DNA of 64,000 nucleotides from Gnetum montanum (taxonomy: Eukaryota > Streptophyta > Gnetopsida > Gnetales > Gnetaceae). Below the pieces are notes generated by a model, which had not been told where the DNA came from, made no database searches, and saw nothing but the letters and a program-made list of their open reading frames with translations. The stretch is taken from assembly GCA_015680685.1 (NCBI GenBank), contig MNCI01018030.1:31401-95400 (forward strand), read 5' to 3'. This document shows positions 44,183 through 57,134 of the stretch, in pieces. Numbering within the stretch: position 1 is the first letter of the stretch; every line of letters begins with the position of its first letter. Both the position numbers and the translations under genes were made by a program.

Positions 44183-47071
44183 TCAGATAGTCCTAGGTAG
44201 TGAAGGTTCTTGAGGTTCTAAAGGACCTTCATCAACTTTGAGCATGTTTGGTGGTTGAGGTAGTTGTGGCTATCCTACTATGGCTGCTACCTCTAGTGAA
44301 AGGTGAAAGGTATGTGTGGTGGTTGAGGTAGCTGTGGCTATCCTACCATGGCTGCTACCTCTAGTGAAAGGTGAAAGGTATCCTGTAATGCTTTCATCCT
44401 CTCATCCTTACACTAGGGATCACTCACAATCCACGCAGCACTTCCAATGTGTGTTGGAATTGGGATATCCCACAAATAGGGAATTACTAGGAACAACTCT
44501 TTAATATTGACAAACCAAGCAATGAATTATTTGCATTCAACATTGAACGCCCTAACTATGTTTTGCAGCTCCTATAGTCATTCATTTGTTTAGCTCAGTT
44601 CTTAGTCATATATCTCTAATTAGTTTATTTTCCCTTGACAATCTTGAGTTCCATGTTTTCCACTGTAATCTTTTGTTGGTGTCCTTGTGGTGCCTAAATT
44701 TGGCCTCATACAATAAGTATGAGCTGGCCACTTACTTCTCTATTTTTAACTATGGCCATCCAGTAGTCAATAGAGCTAGATTTGTGTATTGGAGATTGGT
44801 AAGCTCCATGTATTCTTTCATCTCTTAAATCGACAACTCCTTTATCTAGATTTCCACATGATTTTAGTCATCTATCCCATTAATGATAAGTTTCCAAATT
44901 TCTCTTCCTTGCTGGAGTTGCTAGAGGGTTTCATTTACTTTTTCCTTCATCAACTAGATGTGCTTTTCATTAACTTTTTTATGTACACTAACTTGATCTC
45001 TATAATGATCCTTGACTCTCTCAAATTTGAGAGCCCTCTAATTTCTAGGTGGCTACTTCAATTGTAGTCTTTTGACAAAGGGACCAAACCTCCTTCATGG
45101 TGAGGTTTCTATTTTCAACTACCAATCTTCTTAGCCCTATGTTTACTCTAGCTAGTTGCTCCTACTATTGATAGATAAAGTCAGTCAACTATTGTTTATG
45201 CTCATCAACATTTCACAAGTCATTGTTCTCTATGGTCAATTGCACATTCTCCTAGTGGGTTAGATCCAAGGCCTTCTGAATTTTGTGCTAGGTAGCCTCT
45301 ACCAAGGATCGATGGAACACCGTCGTCTCCATTACACCCTCAACCCCTTTCAGTCTGGTGTGAAGCTACTCAAGAGCTTCATCTCTTGTCAATGCTAGGT
45401 TGAGAAATGTAGGGTTAGCAAGTTTAGCTCTTAATTTAGTAAATTTAGTAGTCAAGTGTTCATTCAGCTCCTTGACTATTTTGAGTTACCCTTTCAAGAT
45501 AATGTTTTTCCCCTTACCTCTAGCAGCTCTGACTAGATTGCAGTAATACTATCCAAAAGATCAAAGACATCCAGAAGTAGTTGTTTGGTTCCTAGCAATC
45601 GATCTAGTAGTTCTTCATGTTGTGCTCTACTTAATCTACCACTTATGGTCTCTACAAACATCTACACATCTTTGAGTGTAGTGATGTCTAGTACAAATGT
45701 CACAGGTGCATTGAGTGTTTTAGCAATTCTATCAACAACCACCTCTACTACTATCTCCTATTCTTAGTGCTACATCACCAACACTATTTCCTCCTCACCT
45801 TCCTCCAAGCATACCAAGAAGGTCATAGTGTTTCCAAAAATTTCTAGGAGTGGCTACTATTTTGTGATAGATACCATGACCTCTCTAACACTAAGACTCA
45901 ACCTTCTAGACAATTATGTTCATTGGGCCAAGAAAATAGATCCACATCCTTCCATCATGATGACTCTTCAAGCCACCTCATTTAGGAAAATAATTACTAG
46001 CCAGTACATAGATGGGTCCCTACCACTTGTGCCTACTTGTTGCTCTTGTTTGCTCAAGAGTCATTCTCGACCTTTGTGCAACCATTGGGCTATTGCAGCA
46101 ACGTCTGACATAGTTTTTTGAGTGGCATGTGGAGGTGGTGGCTACTACTTCTTTTCTTGAATGATTATTGTAGGCATTTTATCTTTCATCATCTTTGCCC
46201 AATTAGTGATCAAAGTATGCTTGACAACATCATTTGTATAATAGACTATTCCTCCCCTCCAATAGAGTTTTCTGATGAGGCATGGAAAGGGAAGTGCATT
46301 CCTTCCACATTAATTCTCTTTGAATCACTTATCCATATCCAGATATATTAGCTATGGAAGGTTGATAAGGAATCTCCCACTCAAAGCAGTGCATGCAAGG
46401 GTAGAAAAAGGTAGTGATCTTGTTGGGCCTCACTGTGGGTTTTAGGTGGAAGGTCACAATCTTGGAGTGGATTCTTTTTATTAGTGTGAGTGCACCTAAC
46501 TCCTTGTAGTCAAAACCATAGCATTATCAAACCGATTCCTTTTTGATGTTGAAGTCTACTTGCGTCAGAATCTTAACGAGATTTGCCCAAATTTCTAGCA
46601 ACCCAAACACTTCAACAATGGCCTACATTGAGTAGAACACTGAGATGTCCTTGATTTTGACTATTGAACTACCTTGCCTATTGTTGCAAAATAATAATGT
46701 TTCTCCCATGTACCACTCCCTTGTGGAAGTGATACTTGGCCACATAGGAGAGGTTCTTAGTTGGTCCTATACTTCTTTAGATTCTTGCTCTAGGACAGAG
46801 CCAAATTTTAACTCCTAGAGCACTATTTTTTGGACTTCCCTTGATCTGATTTGATTCAAGAAGGCTTCTATCAAGGTTACCTCAAGGTTTTCCTTCTGAG
46901 TTGGTGCCTCATCCCGATGAGAATGTTCTGTTGCTACTATTGGTTCTAAAGTCTAATGAATAGATTCCACCTTGGCCTCTTCCTTAAGAGGACTTGTGGC
47001 ATGGGTTGTAAGTGGTTCTTCTTGGGCTTGTTCTTGGCCCCTTCCTACATGTGTTTTCCTTTTGGTGCCAT
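44183..47071 (-). pseudogene. Element E ORF3: accessory coiled-coil protein
   Basis: It spans about 963 codons from ATGGCACCAAAAGG at 47071 to a TGA at 44185-44183 that aligns with the stops of A and C (end PQEPSLPRTI, versus PLPPRTT in C). The C-terminal half is coiled-coil-like, as in A; long hydrophobic plus-strand frames at 44.6-46.4 kb are its mirror image. A 64-bp tandem duplication lies near the 3' end (44251-44380). Retained gene length in A, C and E in spite of decay indicates a once-functional protein. Its job is unknown; position suggests the env-like slot of Athila. Confidence 0.65.
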
Positions 47072-47374
47072 CTACTATCACAACACATCCATGAATTAGT
47101 AAATATAATGTGTAACTTTGAATATTTGAATACCTTATCTCATTAGTTAGTTACACTTAGCTAAGGTTGGACCATGGAAGATTCATTATTTTATTCTTAT
47201 TTTATTAAGTAATTTTTATTATAAGTGTCACCAAAGCTCATTGGAAGAGTTTAACTTCTATAATTTGGTGTTTAAATGTTCATTTCTTAGTTAAACCTTT
47301 GTGGGAGTTAGAAAATGGCAAAAAATTTTCTATTAAAAATGGCACATTTGTGGCCCCCACAACTAAGAGCTTAC
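47072..47374 (-). other. ORF3 leader intron of element E (303 bp)
   Basis: On the minus strand the donor is ATCAAAG|GTAAGCTCTTAG and the acceptor GTTGTGATAGTAG, directly followed by the ORF3 ATG. It differs in length from the intron of A by two bases. Confidence 0.65.
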
Positions 47375-47509
47375 CTTTGATAGCTACAAGGTTGAAGAAC
47401 AAAGTGATTTGGATAAATGGTTAGGAAGTTATGGGCTCTAAAAGGTTCTAGGCTCTAAAAATTTGGAAAACTTCCTTGGTGTCTGTGAGAAAATGTGAAA
47501 ATTTCTAAG

Positions 47510-47610
47510 GGGTTATACATATTTATACCATTTTTGCACTACATTGATAAGGCTATGTATACAGGGCCTTGTATATGTATGGGCTCCATTGACAAGGTCT
47601 TTTTTACAAG
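47510..47610 (-). promoter_or_regulatory. Internal U3-like promoter of element E
   Basis: The minus strand reads CTTGTCAATGGAGCCC, then TATCAATGTAGTGC and GGTATAAATATG. The E LTR has CCGTCAATGGTGCC, ACATCAATGTAGC and TCTATAAATACATG in the same order. It lies about 450 bp upstream of the ORF3 start. Confidence 0.7.
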
Positions 47611-49229
47611 TTCTATACGCAAAATTTTTCAAATGTGAATATCTTGAGAAATACAAAGAATTTTTGAATGAATTTGAAGTCCATGGAGTTCTAGAAAAGC
47701 CAAGAATATGATGAAATCATTGAAGAGGATCTTTGAAAGCTCAAAAATTCAAAAATTTGATGGATAATATGTATATTGAACAAAATATGTAAAGAAGAAC
47801 ATGGTTGGATGTAGAAGATGGGTGTATGAAAGATTCTGATTGCAAGTATGTCTAAGGATAAGGTGCTTAACGAACCCAACCAAGAGATATACAAGTGGGT
47901 CCTCCCCATAGCAGGCACATGCCTGGTTTTCCCTTCCATAACCTCAACCTAAGGAGTCAATGGACCCCATAGGTGATTAATGGTTAACAAAAGTTAAGGA
48001 CCAAAACTTGGAATATTCTACCAAAGAATTCAAGTACATTAAACAAAGACACTAAATCAAGAACATGGACACAAGTGGTAAGGTGAGTTACAAGTAGCAT
48101 AGATGAATAATGGAGGTGGAATGGAATTTCAAATTGAGGTCATAAGAATTCCCTTATGGATTTGTGTTTAAATGACCTAAGAAGATCCATCCTTAGCCCA
48201 AACCAAAACCAACCACTCTTATTGACTTCACATCGCCACTCTAAGACTAATCCAACCCCTCAAGACAAAAGAGTACTCCTACAAAACAACCATCATTCCA
48301 TAAAGAAAAGAAAAGAGAAGTAGAAAATAAGACAAGGCCTTAGTTAGAGGGGACCTTTAGGCATAAGTAACATGTCTTTCTAGTCTCATAACCAGTGCTT
48401 GTAGCATGTTTATTTTTCTAAGGGGTATGATTTGAATTCCCATCATGTTTTTTTTGTGTTTTTTTTTTTTTTTTTGGATGGGAACCACACCATGCAAAGA
48501 CAGAGCTTCCTTTTTATTGGTCAAGGGGGGAGTGATGATACATTCNGTATGATTTGAATTCCCATCATGTTTTTTTGTGTTTTTTTTTTTTTTTTGGATG
48601 GGAACCACACCATGCAAACACTTTATTCAACTTCTTGTTATTAATTAGCACAAAATGGTTAGAAGTCTATGAAAACACTCATGTACCCGAGCAAGTAGAA
48701 GAGTACAAAGAGTATTAAGTTTCCTTGAAGTCACACCCTATGCAAACCTTTGAATCCTTCCCAATTCTAGAAACTTTCAAAACAAAGAAAATCATAGTGT
48801 TTTTGGATGGTTGGATATCATGGACTCACTACCTATTCCATGAAAAAAAAAACCATGTCTTAGCCATCAGTACAAAAATTTAGAATAGAAACCAAACATT
48901 AGTAAACAAAACATTAAGCACAAACCACCATTAGTAATAGCAACAACACCACCGTGTCTTGTTGGCACAAAGCACTTTCATTAACAAAAATTATAAAATC
49001 ACAATAAAATAAAGCAAAATATATAAGAAAGTGTAAAATATTCAAGAACAATTTAAATGTACTAACGATGGTGTAAAAATAGGAAAAAAAATTTAAAAAT
49101 CAAAAAGGTGTAAAATAAACAACTTGTAAAGAAAAAATTGTGTAAAAAAAATAGAAAAATAGAGGAACCACATATATGATTAGCATGGATGGCCATCTCC
49201 CACACAACTGAGTTGGAAGGAGGAAATCT
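47611..49229 (-). other. Element E spacer between pol and internal promoter
   Basis: Noncoding and homologous to A 31.4-32.9 kb. It includes a T-rich part (49.0-49.2 kb as A runs on the plus strand), a polypurine-like motif at 49203-49216, and the duplicated single-N region at 48419-48617. Confidence 0.6.
48419..48617. repeat. Direct duplication around a single N (probable assembly join)
   Basis: GTATGATTTGAATTCCCATC, a T run and GGATGGGAACCACACCATGC appear twice, at about 48425 and 48547, with a lone N at 48546 between them. Only the second copy continues as in element A (CTTTATTCAACTTC). The tail of the first copy is foreign. Confidence 0.75.
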
Positions 49230-52200
49230 AAAAAATTAAGCATGGTTGCCCATCCATTGAGATATTTGTTGCACTAGCTTACTTTGGCTTGTGGAAAAGC
49301 TTTATCTATTGGATGTTGACCAGTTGCTTTTTGTTTGGGCTTTCAAGTTTGTATATGATCATGGCTCTAGAAGGAAAGGTTTCATCAATTATATAAGGCC
49401 CTTCTCACAATGTTTGAAATTTTTTTTTTTGAGGTACGTGTGTGGGATTCTAATAGAGAACCTTATCTCTTTGTTGAAATTATACTTTTCATATTCTAAG
49501 ATCATGACATTGTTTGTTGAATGTCTTATGCACTTCATTTAAAGAAAGGGCCACTAATTGATTTTTGTCTAGCAAATTTAGGTTGATCAGTCTTTATTTT
49601 TGTGTCAAACTTAGGTCAAGATCCAGGTCATAGACTATTGAGACTGTACGAAACTTAAATTGAATTGAAAGCATTAAAAGTTTTCCATACACTAACTCAT
49701 AGGGAGAGTAGCCAATAGGGAGTTTCCATGTTGAGTGGTAGGCCTAAAGGACATCATTGAGTTTTTTGCTCTAGTCTCTCCTATATTTGCTAATAGTTCT
49801 TGTTAGAATCTTTGTGATCTCCCTATTAGTTACCTCTACTTGACTATTGGCTCAAGGATGATAGGGTGTTATTAATTTATGTTCAACCCCCAAGCATTTC
49901 ATGAGTTTTCAAAAAGTGACACCTGTAAAATGGATTCCATTGTCAGACATTAGTGCACATGGCACCCCAAACCTATTCATAACATTTTTTTGTACAAATA
50001 GAGTAGTAATTGATGATGTATAGTCAGTGATGGCTACTGCTTCTACCCATTTGGTATAGTAGTCAACAGTGATGATTATATATGCCTTCTCATTAGACAT
50101 GGGTGTGATGGCACCCATGAAATCTATTCCTCATATGTCAAAGGATTCTAGTGGTTGAATCCACTATTGAGGACCCTCCATTCATGTAGTCATCCCACCA
50201 TCTCATTGGTAGCACTCACAAAATCAAACAAATTGATGGGCATCCTTGACAATTGTGGGCCAGTAGTGCCCTACCATCAAGATTTTTATGGTCAGCATAG
50301 TGACCCACATAAGGACCCTCATGAGCATCCTAGAGAATGCTTAATTAATCTACATTAGGTACACGCTAGTGAACCAAGCCATCAGTGCACACCTTGTAAA
50401 GGTGTCTATTGATTTCCATGAAGTGCTTACCCAAATGAAGAAATTGTTATTTCTTCCTATCATCTAGATCTTGTGACATCTTTTGACTAAGAAGATAAGT
50501 GAGGATGCCATCATACCATTTCATTTCTATAGGCATTTGTTCCTTTATTACACTAGCAAAGAGGAGTTCATCAGAAAATAGATTAGATAGTGGGCTTTCC
50601 TCCTCTTTGTTATCCCATCGTAACCGAGATAAGTGATCAATGACCACATTCTCAGTTTCCTTTTGATCTACCATTGTAAGATTGAATTCCTACAAGATCA
50701 CCAACAACCATATAACATGGGGACTCACCATTGGTTTGTCCATGAGAAATAGATGGCACTCTAAATAGTGTGCACAAACACTTTATATCCAAGTACATAG
50801 TACCTAAACTCAGATAGTGGGCTTTCCTCCTTTTGTTATTCCATCATAACTAAGACAAGTGATTGATGACCACATTCTCAATCCTCTTTTGATCTACCAT
50901 TGTAAGATCGAATTCTTGCAAGATCACCAACCACCATATAACATAACATAAGGACTCATCATTGGCTTGTTCATGAGGAAGCAGATGGCATTGTGATCAA
51001 TGTGCATAAATACTTCATATCCAAGCACATATTTCCTAAAATTGTCTAGAGCATACACCACTACCATCAATTCTTTCTCCATGGTGGTGTAATTCAATTG
51101 TGCATCCATAATGCTTCAACTTGCATAGTGGATGCAATATGGATGTTTATTATCATCAAACTATGTAAGCATGGCTCCCGAGGCATAGTTAGATACATCC
51201 ATCATGATATGGAATGGTCTAGACTAGTTAGGTGCTTGTAGAATTGAAGTCTCCATGAGCTTCTATTTGAGGCTCTGTAATGAATTTTCACATTCCTTGG
51301 TCTAGATGAAAGAAGCGTCTTTCTTTATTAGATTGACCAATGATTTTATGATCTTAGAGAAATTCTCTATGAATCACTAATACTAGCTAGTGTGTCCAAG
51401 GAATCATTGAACATCTTTGATAGTTTCTAGTTGGTAGGTGATTCCTTAGATGATCCTTATATTTTTGGGGTCTACCTTGATCCCTTCTTGTGAAATTCAA
51501 TACCCCAATACAATGCCCTCTTGGACCATGAGATGGCTCTTTTGCAAATTGAGCCACAGATTTGTTTCCATGCATCTTTTTAGTACTTGATCAAGGTGGT
51601 CCAAGGCTTACTCAAATGTAGCACCATAAGTGAAAAAGCCATCCATGAAGAATTCCACTCCGCTACCTATTTGCTACTGAAAGATGCTTAAGACTAGACG
51701 TTGGAAAGTGGTAGGAGCATTGCATAGACCAAAAGGCATCTTGCAATATGAAAAGATCCCCCAAGGACTTGTGAATGTTTTTTTGTCTTGATCTTTTGGT
51801 GCAATCTAGATTTGGTTATATCCACTATAACCATTTAGAAAACTGTACTAGCAATTCCCATATATGGTGTCCAACACTTGATCAATGAATGCCAACAAAA
51901 AATGATCTTTGAATGTTTCCATGTTTAATAGCCTAAAGTTAATATAAATCCATCATTTTCCATCTCTCTTTGGCACTATCACAAGTGGGTTAACCCACTT
52001 ACTATTTGCAATGGAACAGATGAACCCTACCTTAAGGAGTTTCTCAGTCTCCTCTTTGACAATTTTCTTCAATTTTGAGTTCAACCACCATTGTGGTTGC
52101 CTCCTTGGCTTCATGGATGGATTAGTGTAAATGTGGTGTTGGCATATCCATGGATCAATTCTAGTGAGTGCAAGATATGACCAAGCAAAGGTTGTTGGCC

Positions 52201-53060
52201 ATTTGTTGGCCATTTTCAATAGGAGTAATTTGGGCATTGAGTATGATTGGCTTGCCATTTTTTAGGAATGCATATTCTAGGTTGGTGGGTAGAGTTTTCA
52301 ACTATATGGGCTATTATTTAAAATTCTCAAGGATCTCTAACTCTTCCCAATTGGTATTAGTTCTTTCATCATCAAAACGTTGGTAATGAACTTACTCTAG
52401 TTTATCCATGCATGTGACATAAGTGCATGTTAAGCTCTCAGTAGGTTCCATGCACATTGTGTTGCTGTTAGAATCAATGATCAACCACTAGGTGTTCTAT
52501 TATTTTTGGCTACTACATACAAAAACCTTTGAATATCTACCTCATGTTCACACTACTTACATGCAAAAATAGATTCTCATTTCACATACTAGAGTTTCTA
52601 TATGCAGTTGCACCCTATATCACTATACATGATGCATGGAACTCATCTCTTCTCGATCTTTCCAAATGCATTTTCTTTATATATTACTAAGAAAAGATCT
52701 ATGGTTCCTTTCTTGCATCAACAGTGCTTAACCATGCCCTTCCCATAATGATTGGGAAGTCCCCCTTACAGTCTCAACCTTTATTACTATAAAATCGGTA
52801 GGATAAGACCACCTATAATTAATGGTAACAATGTCTTCAACCAATCCCAATGGAACAGTGATGGACTATTCTATCAATTCGAACCTCATATTTTTCTCTT
52901 AAGAGGAAAAAGGTTCCAGGTAGTATACATCTCATGAGATATCAATTTCACATCGAAACCAGAATCAAGAAGAGTTTTACCTAGTTCATTCCCAACAAGC
53001 TATAAATAGATAAAGTGACTACCATGATCGACTAATTTCTTGGGAAGGTTGTCAGCCAAA
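49230..53060 (-). pseudogene. Element E pol: protease, reverse transcriptase, RNase H, integrase
   Basis: Protease shows LGKTLLDSGFDVKLIS with the DSG loop at 52966-52958. RT follows with ETEKLLKVGFICSI, NPLVIVPKRDGK, FLNGYSGYNQI, KMPFGLCNAPTTFQRLVLS and FMDGFFTYG (family FMDDF) near 51631-51650, then RCMETNLWLN..KSHLMVQEGIVLG. RNase H has NYTTMEKELMVVVYALDNF. Integrase keeps ITVDYYTKWVEA and ALMSDNGIHFTG intact. The FMDDF-type RT and flanking motifs are Athila signatures. Multiple stops, and a tandem duplication of about 227 bp in RNase H (50584-51050), show that it is dead. Confidence 0.85.
50584..51050. repeat. Tandem duplication of about 227 bp in element E RNase H
   Basis: AGATAGTGGGCTTTCCTCC starts at 50585 and recurs at 50812. 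The copies run in parallel through CATTCTCA..TTTGATCTACCATTGTAAGA and the ACCATTGG/ATCATTGG TTTGTYCATGAG region. The copies have diverged, so the duplication is old or occurred before other decay. Confidence 0.8.
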
Positions 53061-55545
53061 ATCCAATCATATACAACATGGTTGAGCATAATAGCATGGA
53101 TTTTGGATGGCATTTGATTTGAAGGGAACCTAATGGAATGGTTTGTAGAGGATGAAGCAAGAGCAGGGTGACCAGTCTCCTAAGTTTGTGAGGGCTTAGT
53201 AGGGTTGTTAATTTAGAAGAATGGTCTTTTATGAGCATGAGATTTTGAACCCCTTAGTTGATTAATCAATTATAGATTGATGGCCCTAGTAGCATTGCAT
53301 TGCTATGACTAGGCTAGAAGTTCATCCTGCATGGATGAAGCAAGCGGTAGTTACATTGAGGGTGGAGGAACATATTTAGAAATAGGATAGGGATAGGAAT
53401 AAAATGTGGCATCCCTCTTGAAATATGGAGAATGAGCTCTATAGTATTCAAGAGGGTGGTAGTGATGTTGAAAAGGAGAGACATGATTGAAAGAGTCACA
53501 TGGAGACATGGGTTGCTAAATGTAATACCTATATAGATCTACTTGCCTGTAAGGGTATTGCTACCTTGGTGGTGACATCCCCCATGACTATGGCTGGTGC
53601 CACTATTGATATTACTCATACAGTTGTGATGGAGTTCCACTTGGATAATATTATTGTTACTAATGAAACTACCTAGAATTACCTTGAGGATAAGGTAGTC
53701 TTCTAGGTGTTTGCATTTTTTCTAGTCATGGATTCAGAGCATACATCCTAGACTCATGTAAGTGTGACATGATGGGGCAACATCCCTTAGGATATTTGTA
53801 TTGGTATATGTCACATCCACCATCATTATCTGATTCAGTTTCTACAACTTTATCTACTGCAAAAATCTTGTCCTTACCCCTTTGGTAGGCAAGCTTAGCT
53901 TCTTTTCACCTCCTGCAATTATGATCACTATTGTTCTCTCTTAATTCTTACGTAATTTTTAGAGTAGTTTGGAATTTTTCATCTAAAAAATCCCACATTT
54001 TATCCATCTTGGCTGCAATTCTAGACATAGATTTTTGGATGTATAAGGGCTTCTTTTTTACCACTTCATCGAGTGGTGATTCTTCCTCATTGTCACAAAA
54101 TTAGACTTCGCTCTTTCTAATGGAAGGATCCCTATTGTATTCCTCTATACTTTTACATTTTCTCAACTCTCCTTCTTCTTTTACTACCTACTCAATTAGT
54201 CTTTGAATCTGATGGGCTCTAAGTTCTAATAGTCTCCCTTGGGCATAGACCACAAGAGTTATCCTTGTTTCTAATCTAAGTCTATCTATGATATGATGAA
54301 GTTGTTTCCACTAAGAATAACCATGGCCAGGGCATCAGTGTATGAGAGAATAGTATTTTCCCACGGTAATGTTCAAGGATTCATGGTTTCCTTGCTTCCA
54401 TCCTTGGATCTTTCTTCTTAGATTAGACACTATGGAGTACATCTAATACCTATCATTATATAGCTCTAGCATTGTACTCCACTTGCGAATGGATTCTAGC
54501 TCCAAGGACTAGTACCAACTTTTTGCTTCTTGGATGAGTGTCCTAGGAAATAGCTTTAGTTTCTACCAATCATTTTCAATTTGTTGTAATGCACAGGCAT
54601 CATGAAAAGCTTGAAGATGTGTCTATGGATCATAATTATATTCCCCCTCAAATTTGGAAATATTATTTATATCAAGTCATATGATCCAACTATCTTTCAC
54701 ATGCCTAGTTGGAATTTTTATAACCTCTACAATATTTAACATGCTTCAAGTCATCGACAAAGGCTCATCAGCATCATTATTTCAATGACATTGATGATGT
54801 CCTCTACTACCCCTTTAGTCATGGTGCACCTAGCAATCATCATTGTTGTCCCATTGTTCACCTCCATCATGGTTGTTCTTTCTATGGAATTTTTCAAAAC
54901 TAGAAGAGGAGGAAAAGGATGCAAATGAAGAGGGTGAAGAGGGAGGAGGACTACCACCACCATGGTGTCTGTCAATTCCTCTTTGGTTATCATGACCACA
55001 TTTGTCAGGCTTCTTATATTCTTAATGCTTGTTTGAGCCCCTACCTTGACTTCCATTCTCACTAGAACCTAGATTGTTGATAGTGGAGTGTAGATTCAGG
55101 GCTGCACCCCCATCACCAATAACAAGGGGTGGATAATCTTCATGTTGAGAGCCCCCCAAAGGAAGGGTCCTCATTGTTTTCTTAGTTAAGCAAGAACAAG
55201 GGATTGGTGAACTATTTCCCCTTCACAAACTCATGGTGCTTCTCCTAGTATCAATCTCTCCTACATTGTGTTTCAGTGGGACAATAGTTCCAGTAGTTGT
55301 AACCATGCACAATGTACTCCTCTTAAAGATCATGGATGACCAACCTCCTAAGAGTTTGAAGTAGTATCACAAGCATAGATTGATTGAGAGGCATTACAAT
55401 GTCACCTTCCATATCACACCATCATAGTTGTTCATCCTAATGTAGGATGAAGGCGAAATCAAGCACATACTCATGTGGATGAGTATACACCACCTTGCAT
55501 TCTTGAGGAACTAACAGTTTAGTATCATCATGCCTATGAGAAGAA
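53061..55545 (-). pseudogene. Element E gag
   Basis: The part near 55.2-55.5 kb is homologous to D gag (VYTHPHEYVLDFAFILH in E, ITYTHPDEYIPDYTFTLH in D). The initiator region is decayed (ATCTCTTCTTCTCA where D has ATGGCTTCTTCTCA). A proline/tyrosine-rich part (SPFQHHYHPLEYYRAHSPYF) lies at about 53.4 kb and resembles C gag. Plain stops and frameshifts are frequent. Confidence 0.6.
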
Positions 55546-55684
55546 GAGATTTTTCAATACATATAAGATATCAATGTGCTTATGTGATTATATTATTTGT
55601 GAAAATTATTTTGACCTTAGAGTTTATCCAACAATGTTAATGATGTTCACTAAACCTAAATAGCGCATGTTTTAACAAAAAGAG

Positions 55685-55702
55685 TCCTTGGTAATAGCAC
55701 CA
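55685..55702 (-). other. Primer binding site of element E
   Basis: The minus strand reads TGGTGCTATTACCAAGGA, one base inside the LTR end. It is a decayed Asp-type site like those of C and D. Confidence 0.75.
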
Positions 55703-55703
55703 A

Positions 55704-56640
55704 TGATCAGCGGTCAAGGTACCCCTATGTCCAACCATATGAATCACAAAGCATTTATGAATGATCCAATTGAATTCTACAGACTCTATGTCTTTCGGTA
55801 CACTAGTCTTCTAGGAAGTCAACTTTGCCCTAATAGTCATTCGTTGTCTTTCCAATTACACTTGTGATATACGAAGGTATGGTTAAGTGTAATTAAGGCA
55901 TCTGATTTTTATTATTTTATGTTTTATGTTCCTAGTTCTTGAGATAGAGAAATGAAGTAATTTAATGACTAATTTAAGTTAACTAATTAACTAATCACTA
56001 ACTAGTCCTAACACAAGCATCCAGTCCCACTTTCCATACATGTTCTTAACCCACGTATCCACTACTGGGATTATGAAGCACTATGCTATAGGATTACCAA
56101 GAAAATACATGTTTACACTCAAAGTGATCATACTTATGTGTTTAATCTATTTAGCTTAATTAATTAGCTAATCACTTGAAATATAAATTAACTTAATTAA
56201 TTGCATAATTAATGAAAACAAAAAATTCATAAATGAATCATTAATCTATTCCAGGTGCTGCAAGGTTTGATCAAAAGGCTCATCTTTATTATCATTTACA
56301 CTAGTGTGTTTAGGTACAACAGTTCTCAAATAAAGATCTATATACTTTCTGACTCCTATTGTGAGCACTCAAAGAAATATTCTAACTTTCTGACTACTAC
56401 TATGGACACTCAAAGAGATATTCTAACTCTCAAATGACAAAACTGTAAGAGCTTTGCTACAACTATGACAAGACCTCCCCATAAACAAGGCTAGTGAGTG
56501 TGTATTTATAGATTTTATTATAGCTCTACATCAGCAAGGACTTGTAGATGCAAAAAATGCTATGTTAATGGGGCAACACCACATAATCGACCAAGCCACG
56601 TCAATAGGGGCCATCAATGCAACACAATGATGATTCATCA
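55704..56640 (-). repeat. 5' LTR of element E
   Basis: On the minus strand it starts TGATGAATCATCATTG. It has a tandem duplication of about 46 bp (56345-56435, CTTTCTGACT..ATATTCTAA) that the 3' LTR lacks, so it arose after insertion. Confidence 0.85.
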
Positions 56641-57134
56641 TACCTTCCTTAAATTTGCCAATGCATATGTCTTAAGTAACATAAGTAATGCCAAGTTATA
56701 AGGGTTAGATATTTAGAAACAATAAGTTCCAAATAACACAAGATCAACTTAGGCCATGGTTACTAATCTTTTGAGTCAAACATAGAATATTCTTAATCAA
56801 TTAACATTTGAACAACACTATAATATGGGGTAAGAGTTACCTAGACCAGTGTATACTTGTCTTACTAATTTCTCTTATAGTTGATGTACCTTTTTGAGGT
56901 GTAATATCCATAAAACTTACTACAAAGGAATCTTACTATTTGAACATGATATGCATTCATTGGTCTCTTTCAGATGTATGGCTCATACATAGTTGTCCAA
57001 GAGATCACTGCAAATTATCTTCTGGCTTACATGCATAATCTCTCCTTGGATTGTGACTCCATGGTTTATCACTAGATAGTAGTTGATCCTTGATTCTAAT
57101 TGGCCCTTGAGTTGTGGTCTTCTTTGACATCAAA
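56641..57134. other. Flank between element E and repeat G, no gene seen
   Basis: No homology or domain recognised. Confidence 0.4.

Larger units (their letters stand above)
42986..56640 (-). mobile_element. Element E: complete Athila-like retrotransposon (13.7 kb)
   Basis: LTRs lie at 42986-43947 and 55704-56640, flanked by CACCT and TACCT, a 5-bp target duplication with one transition. On the minus strand the order is 5' LTR, Asp-type primer binding site, gag, protease (DSG), RT, RNase H, integrase, spacer, internal U3-like promoter, leader intron, ORF3, polypurine tract and 3' LTR. All genes carry stops. It is the best template here for reading the broken element A. Confidence 0.9.

Noticed and set aside
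44586-46351. Several plus-strand open frames encoding hydrophobic peptides
   Set aside because: They are the complement of element E ORF3; the equivalent minus-strand frames occur over A ORF3 (34.3-35.9 kb). The heptad-rich coding strand translates to Leu/Phe-rich peptides on its complement.
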